A DNA stretch of 47,828 bases. Source: Rhodospirillaceae bacterium. Lineage in GTDB: Bacteria; Pseudomonadota; Alphaproteobacteria; Rhodospirillales; Casp-alpha2. This document shows, piece after piece, positions 44,857 through 47,828 of the stretch. The stretch is from the NCBI GenBank assembly GCA_002686255.1, contig NZAZ01000080.1:1-47828 (forward strand). Reading direction: 5' to 3'. The stretch's first letter is position 1. Every line of letters begins with the position of its first letter. The notes under the pieces were generated by a model. The model ran no database searches and was not told the origin of the DNA. It worked only from the letters and a program-made list of their open reading frames with translations. The position numbers and the translations under genes were made by a program.

Positions 44857-45930
44857 ATGAAAGTATTCATCACGGGAGGAACGGGGTTTATCGGATCCGC
44901 GGTCATTCGGATGATAATCCGCAAAACCCGGGCTTCGGTGGTCAATTTTGACAGCCTCACCTATGCCGCCAATCCCTTGGCCCTTGAGGAAACTTCCGAA
45001 GATGGCCGTTATTCCTTCGAAAAAGCGAATATTTGCGACGCTAAAGCTCTTCGCAGGGTTTTCAGTGACCAAAGGCCCACATGCGTCCTTCATTTAGCGG
45101 CGGAAACACATGTCGATCGATCCATTGATGGACCGAGTGAATTTATCCAGACGAATGTGATCGGCACTTGTGCGTTGTTGGAGGTTGCTCGGGAGTATTA
45201 CGAGGAGCTAGAGGGACAGCAGCGAAAAGAATTCCGTTTTCACCACGTGTCCACGGATGAAGTGTTCGGCTCTCTGGATTCGGAGGGCCTGTTCACGGAA
45301 GAGTCTCCCTACCGGCCGAATTCCCCATATTCGGCAAGCAAGGCCGGCGCGGACCATTTTGTCCGGGCCTGGCATCGGACATACGGTTTTCCGGCGCTGA
45401 TCAGCAACTGCACCAATAACTATGGGCCTTGGCAGTTCCCGGAGAAGCTAATCCCGCTCGCCATCATCAACGCCCTTGAGGGGAAGCCCATCCCCGTTTA
45501 CGGCACCGGAAGCAACATCCGGGATTGGGTCCACGTCGAGGATCACGCGTGCGCCTTGTGGGAAATTCTTAATCGAGGGCGTTTGGGAGAAACCTATAAT
45601 GTGGGCGGAAACAACGAATTTACGAACCTGGAGGTCGTTCAATCCATATGTTCCGTCCTCGACCGTTTGAACCCGGATTCCGGAAACGTGCCCCATAGCG
45701 GCCTGATTTCGATGGTCGAAGACCGGCCGGGTCACGACCATAGATATGCCATGAACACGGGCAAAATCAGCACCGAACTTGCTTGGCAGCCGCAGCGCGA
45801 TTTTCAGTCAGGACTGAAGCAGACGGTGAAGTGGTACATGGAAAACCGTTCCTGGTGGCAAAAGGTGCAAAAAGAAATCTACAAAGGTAATCGTCTCGGC
45901 CTTTCGGGCCGGCAGACGGCGGCGCCATGA
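44857..45930 (+). CDS. rfbB: dTDP-glucose 4,6-dehydratase
   Basis: RfbB makes dTDP-4-dehydro-6-deoxyglucose, the second step of the path. The 357-residue SDR has FITGGTGFIGSAVIR for NAD, HLAAETHVDRSIDGP, the catalytic HVSTDEVFGSL with the Asp-Glu pair, YSASKAGADHF with the YxxxK pair, and NNYGPWQFPEKLIPL. All catalytic residues are present. It follows rfbC by 37 bases, with no strong ribosome site, and overlaps rfbD by four bases. Confidence 0.96.
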   Translation: MKVFITGGTGFIGSAVIRMIIRKTRASVVNFDSLTYAANPLALEETSEDGRYSFEKANICDAKALRRVFSDQRPTCVLHLAAETHVDRSIDGPSEFIQTNVIGTCALLEVAREYYEELEGQQRKEFRFHHVSTDEVFGSLDSEGLFTEESPYRPNSPYSASKAGADHFVRAWHRTYGFPALISNCTNNYGPWQFPEKLIPLAIINALEGKPIPVYGTGSNIRDWVHVEDHACALWEILNRGRLGETYNVGGNNEFTNLEVVQSICSVLDRLNPDSGNVPHSGLISMVEDRPGHDHRYAMNTGKISTELAWQPQRDFQSGLKQTVKWYMENRSWWQKVQKEIYKGNRLGLSGRQTAAP

Positions 45931-46811
45931 AGGTTATCGTCATCGGCAAAGGTGGGCAGTTGGGATACGAGTTAATGCGGTTTCCGCTGCCTTCTGGTAT
46001 CGACCGGGCGGGATTTGGAAGAACGGAAGTGGATATCACGGACCAAACGGCGGTTAAGTCCCTGTTCCGTGACGAACACCCCGATGTCATCATTAATGTC
46101 GCGGCCTACACTGATGTCGACAAGGCCGAAACCGATCACGCCGCCGCTTTTGCTGTCAATGAGAAAGCCCCTCGAAGCATTGCTTCGGCCTGCGCGGAAA
46201 CGGGGGCCTGCCTTATCCATCTTTCGACCGATTTTGTCTTCGATGGAACCAAAAAGGAGCCCTATACGGAAAATGACGCCGTCAATCCCATCAACGTTTA
46301 CGGCGAAAGCAAGGCGGCCGGCGAGCAGGCGGTCCGGGAGGTCCTTGACCGGCATATCATTCTTCGAACTTCCTGGTTGTTCGGACGCCATGGGTCCAAT
46401 TTCGTTAAAACGATTCTGCGCCTGGGGGAAAAACGAGACAGCCTTTCCATCGTCGACGATGAACGCGGATGCCCGACGTCCGCTTTCGATCTTGCCCGCG
46501 CAATTCTGGAACTAACGGCGCAGATATCCGAACATATGCGCTGGGGAACCTATCATTACGCTGGCCGTGGCGCGACGACGTGGTACGGCCTGGCCGGAGA
46601 AATTTTTTTGCTGGCCGAAGGGGCTTTCGGACAGCGACCCATCCTTGATCCGATTTCGGCCAGGGAATATTCATCACCCGCCCGGCGGCCCGCCAATTCG
46701 GTTCTCGACTGCACCCGCATTTCCACCGAGTTCGGGATCGAACCGGTAGATTGGCGGAATGAACTGAGATCGGTTGTTCAGGAACTATTGGGGGAGGAAG
46801 CCATCCCATGA
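45927..46811 (+). CDS. rfbD: dTDP-4-dehydrorhamnose reductase
   Basis: RfbD performs the last reduction to dTDP-L-rhamnose with NAD(P)H. The 294-residue protein starts [16 protein letters not shown]. It has [32 protein letters not shown], the YGESKAAGE catalytic pair, and [15 protein letters not shown]. Its length is normal. Start and stop overlap both neighbours by four bases (ATGA), so the set is translationally coupled. Confidence 0.95.
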   Translation: MKVIVIGKGGQLGYELMRFPLPSGIDRAGFGRTEVDITDQTAVKSLFRDEHPDVIINVAAYTDVDKAETDHAAAFAVNEKAPRSIASACAETGACLIHLSTDFVFDGTKKEPYTENDAVNPINVYGESKAAGEQAVREVLDRHIILRTSWLFGRHGSNFVKTILRLGEKRDSLSIVDDERGCPTSAFDLARAILELTAQISEHMRWGTYHYAGRGATTWYGLAGEIFLLAEGAFGQRPILDPISAREYSSPARRPANSVLDCTRISTEFGIEPVDWRNELRSVVQELLGEEAIP

Positions 46812-47689
46812 AGGGAATCATTCTTGCCGGCGGCAGCGGAACGCGTCTGTATCCCCTGACCCAGGTGGTCAATAAGCAGCTGCTTCCCGTCTACGATAAG
46901 CCGATGATCTATTATCCCTTGTCGACCCTGATGCTGGCGGGGATCAGGGAAATCCTTGTTATCAGCACGCCTCAGACCCTTCCCCATTATGAAAAGCTGT
47001 TGGGCGACGGCGATAGACTGGGCTTGAGTATTTCCTACGCCGAACAGCCCCAACCCAATGGTATTGCTGAAGCATTTATCATCGGGCGTGACTTCGTTGC
47101 CGACGAACCCACCGCCTTGATCCTGGGAGACAATATTTTTTATGGGCATGGCCTTCCCGATCAATTGAAAGCAGCCGCAACCCGCACCCAGGGCGCGACC
47201 ATCTTCGCCTGCCGGGTTTCCGATCCTCAACGTTATGGTGTCGTTGAATTCGATTCTGGAGGAAAGCCCATGAAATTGACGGAAAAGCCCAAGCGGCCGA
47301 AATCCGACTGGGCGGTCACGGGCCTGTATTTCTATGACAACAAGGTCGTGGATATTGCCGGCAACCTGGAACCTTCCGCCCGAGGGGAGCTCGAAATCAC
47401 GGACGTCAACAACGCTTATCTGGAACTGGGGGAAATGTCCGTGGAGCGCCTGGGCCGGGGGTACGCATGGCTGGACGCCGGAACCCACGAATCGCTCCTG
47501 CAAGCGGCGCAATTCGTACAAACCCTGGAACGGCGCCAAAGTTTTAAAATCGCCTGCCTTGAGGAAATCGCGTTAAGGGAGAGGTTCATCGACCTTAAGG
47601 AATTCAAAAAACTCGCGGAATCCCTGAACGAAAGTTCCTACAAGGATTATCTTCTAAACACCGCTGCCGATTTCGAAATATCCGACTAA
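46808..47689 (+). CDS. rfbA: glucose-1-phosphate thymidylyltransferase
   Basis: RfbA forms dTDP-glucose from glucose-1-phosphate and dTTP, the first step of dTDP-L-rhamnose synthesis. The 293-residue protein has the nucleotidyl-transfer signature [51 protein letters not shown] and [27 protein letters not shown] near the C-terminus is typical. It overlaps rfbD by four bases and is the last gene of the rhamnose set. Confidence 0.96.
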   Translation: MKGIILAGGSGTRLYPLTQVVNKQLLPVYDKPMIYYPLSTLMLAGIREILVISTPQTLPHYEKLLGDGDRLGLSISYAEQPQPNGIAEAFIIGRDFVADEPTALILGDNIFYGHGLPDQLKAAATRTQGATIFACRVSDPQRYGVVEFDSGGKPMKLTEKPKRPKSDWAVTGLYFYDNKVVDIAGNLEPSARGELEITDVNNAYLELGEMSVERLGRGYAWLDAGTHESLLQAAQFVQTLERRQSFKIACLEEIALRERFIDLKEFKKLAESLNESSYKDYLLNTAADFEISD

Positions 47690-47726
47690 TGCCGGCTTGC
47701 GGTCCTTGCACCTACAAAGTGACGTA

Positions 47727-47828
47727 ATGCCGCCTTTCTCTTTCAATAACTTGGCCCGATGGGTGGCGGTATGTGGTCTTCTTATGATGGTTGCGGCCGG
47801 CCCCGAAGCCGCCCTGGCGCAACAACAA
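47727..47828 (+). CDS. N-terminus of a secreted protein, cut by the window end
   Basis: Thirty-four codons are visible from ATG 47727 to the end. They encode a signal peptide: a short N-region with Arg, the core WVAVCGLLMMVAAG and a likely cleavage after ALA, followed by QQQ. The preceding AAGTGA is a weak ribosome binding site. The rest of the protein is not in the window. Its location after rfbA suggests an export or surface protein, but the identity is open. Confidence 0.55.
   Translation, partial: MPPFSFNNLARWVAVCGLLMMVAAGPEAALAQQQ

Overview
The window looks like a chromosomal segment of a GC-rich, autotrophic alphaproteobacterium, probably of the Rhodospirillales. The support is gene content and order: a DUF1134/EipA envelope protein, the DUF502-recG-sdhE-mfd neighbourhood, a PII-glnA locus with a sigma-54 promoter, and alphaproteobacterial-looking parE and bolA. 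The assignment is inferred from protein resemblance; no rRNA is present.

Layout. (1) 1-9150, mostly minus strand: parE with a histone-H1-like N-terminal tail, a YciA-type thioesterase, a 27-residue membrane peptide, a block of hairpins, two different glutamine synthetases downstream of a PII gene, an aminotransferase, EipA and tRNA-His. (2) 9185-18207: bolA, then a LuxR-type regulator whose receiver lacks the phospho-acceptor Asp, followed by a Calvin-cycle operon: glpX-like bisphosphatase, phosphoribulokinase, form IA RuBisCO large and small subunits, transketolase, class I aldolase and ribulose-phosphate epimerase. No cbbR, RuBisCO activase, gap or pgk gene is present. (3) 18320-21072: a compact three-gene unit of an SLC13/DASS-type anion transporter, a double universal stress protein and a TusA-like protein. 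(4) 21350-26687: a type I secretion set with two ABC subunits and an HlyD-type adaptor; the second ABC gene carries an in-frame TAG. (5) 26726-35646: Nudix hydrolase, a decayed cNMP-binding gene, DUF502, recG, sdhE, mfd, a conserved unknown and a FrnE-like DsbA-family protein. (6) 36153-47828: surface-sugar genes. These are a HAD phosphatase, a transaldolase-like protein, two extended SDR epimerases and a B12-type radical SAM protein, then a lipoprotein and an EEP-family protein, then rfbCBDA for dTDP-L-rhamnose, and the start of a secreted protein.

How the parts work together. The cbb operon fixes CO2 and regenerates ribulose bisphosphate. The adjacent transporter-USP-TusA unit may import or export an anion that serves autotrophic growth (bicarbonate, sulfate or a dicarboxylate), but the substrate cannot be read from sequence. 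PII and the two glutamine synthetases couple nitrogen status to assimilation. The right-hand third supplies nucleotide sugars for a cell-surface polysaccharide and has several signs of turnover: lower G+C around rfb, gene fragments and long gene-poor gaps.

The best candidates for something undescribed are the SLC13-USP-TusA unit beside the Calvin operon, the atypical regulator with its shared CCTACCCAAA motif in front of both itself and the operon, the metal-site changes in the glpX product, and the sugar cassette that combines a transaldolase with a B12 radical SAM protein.
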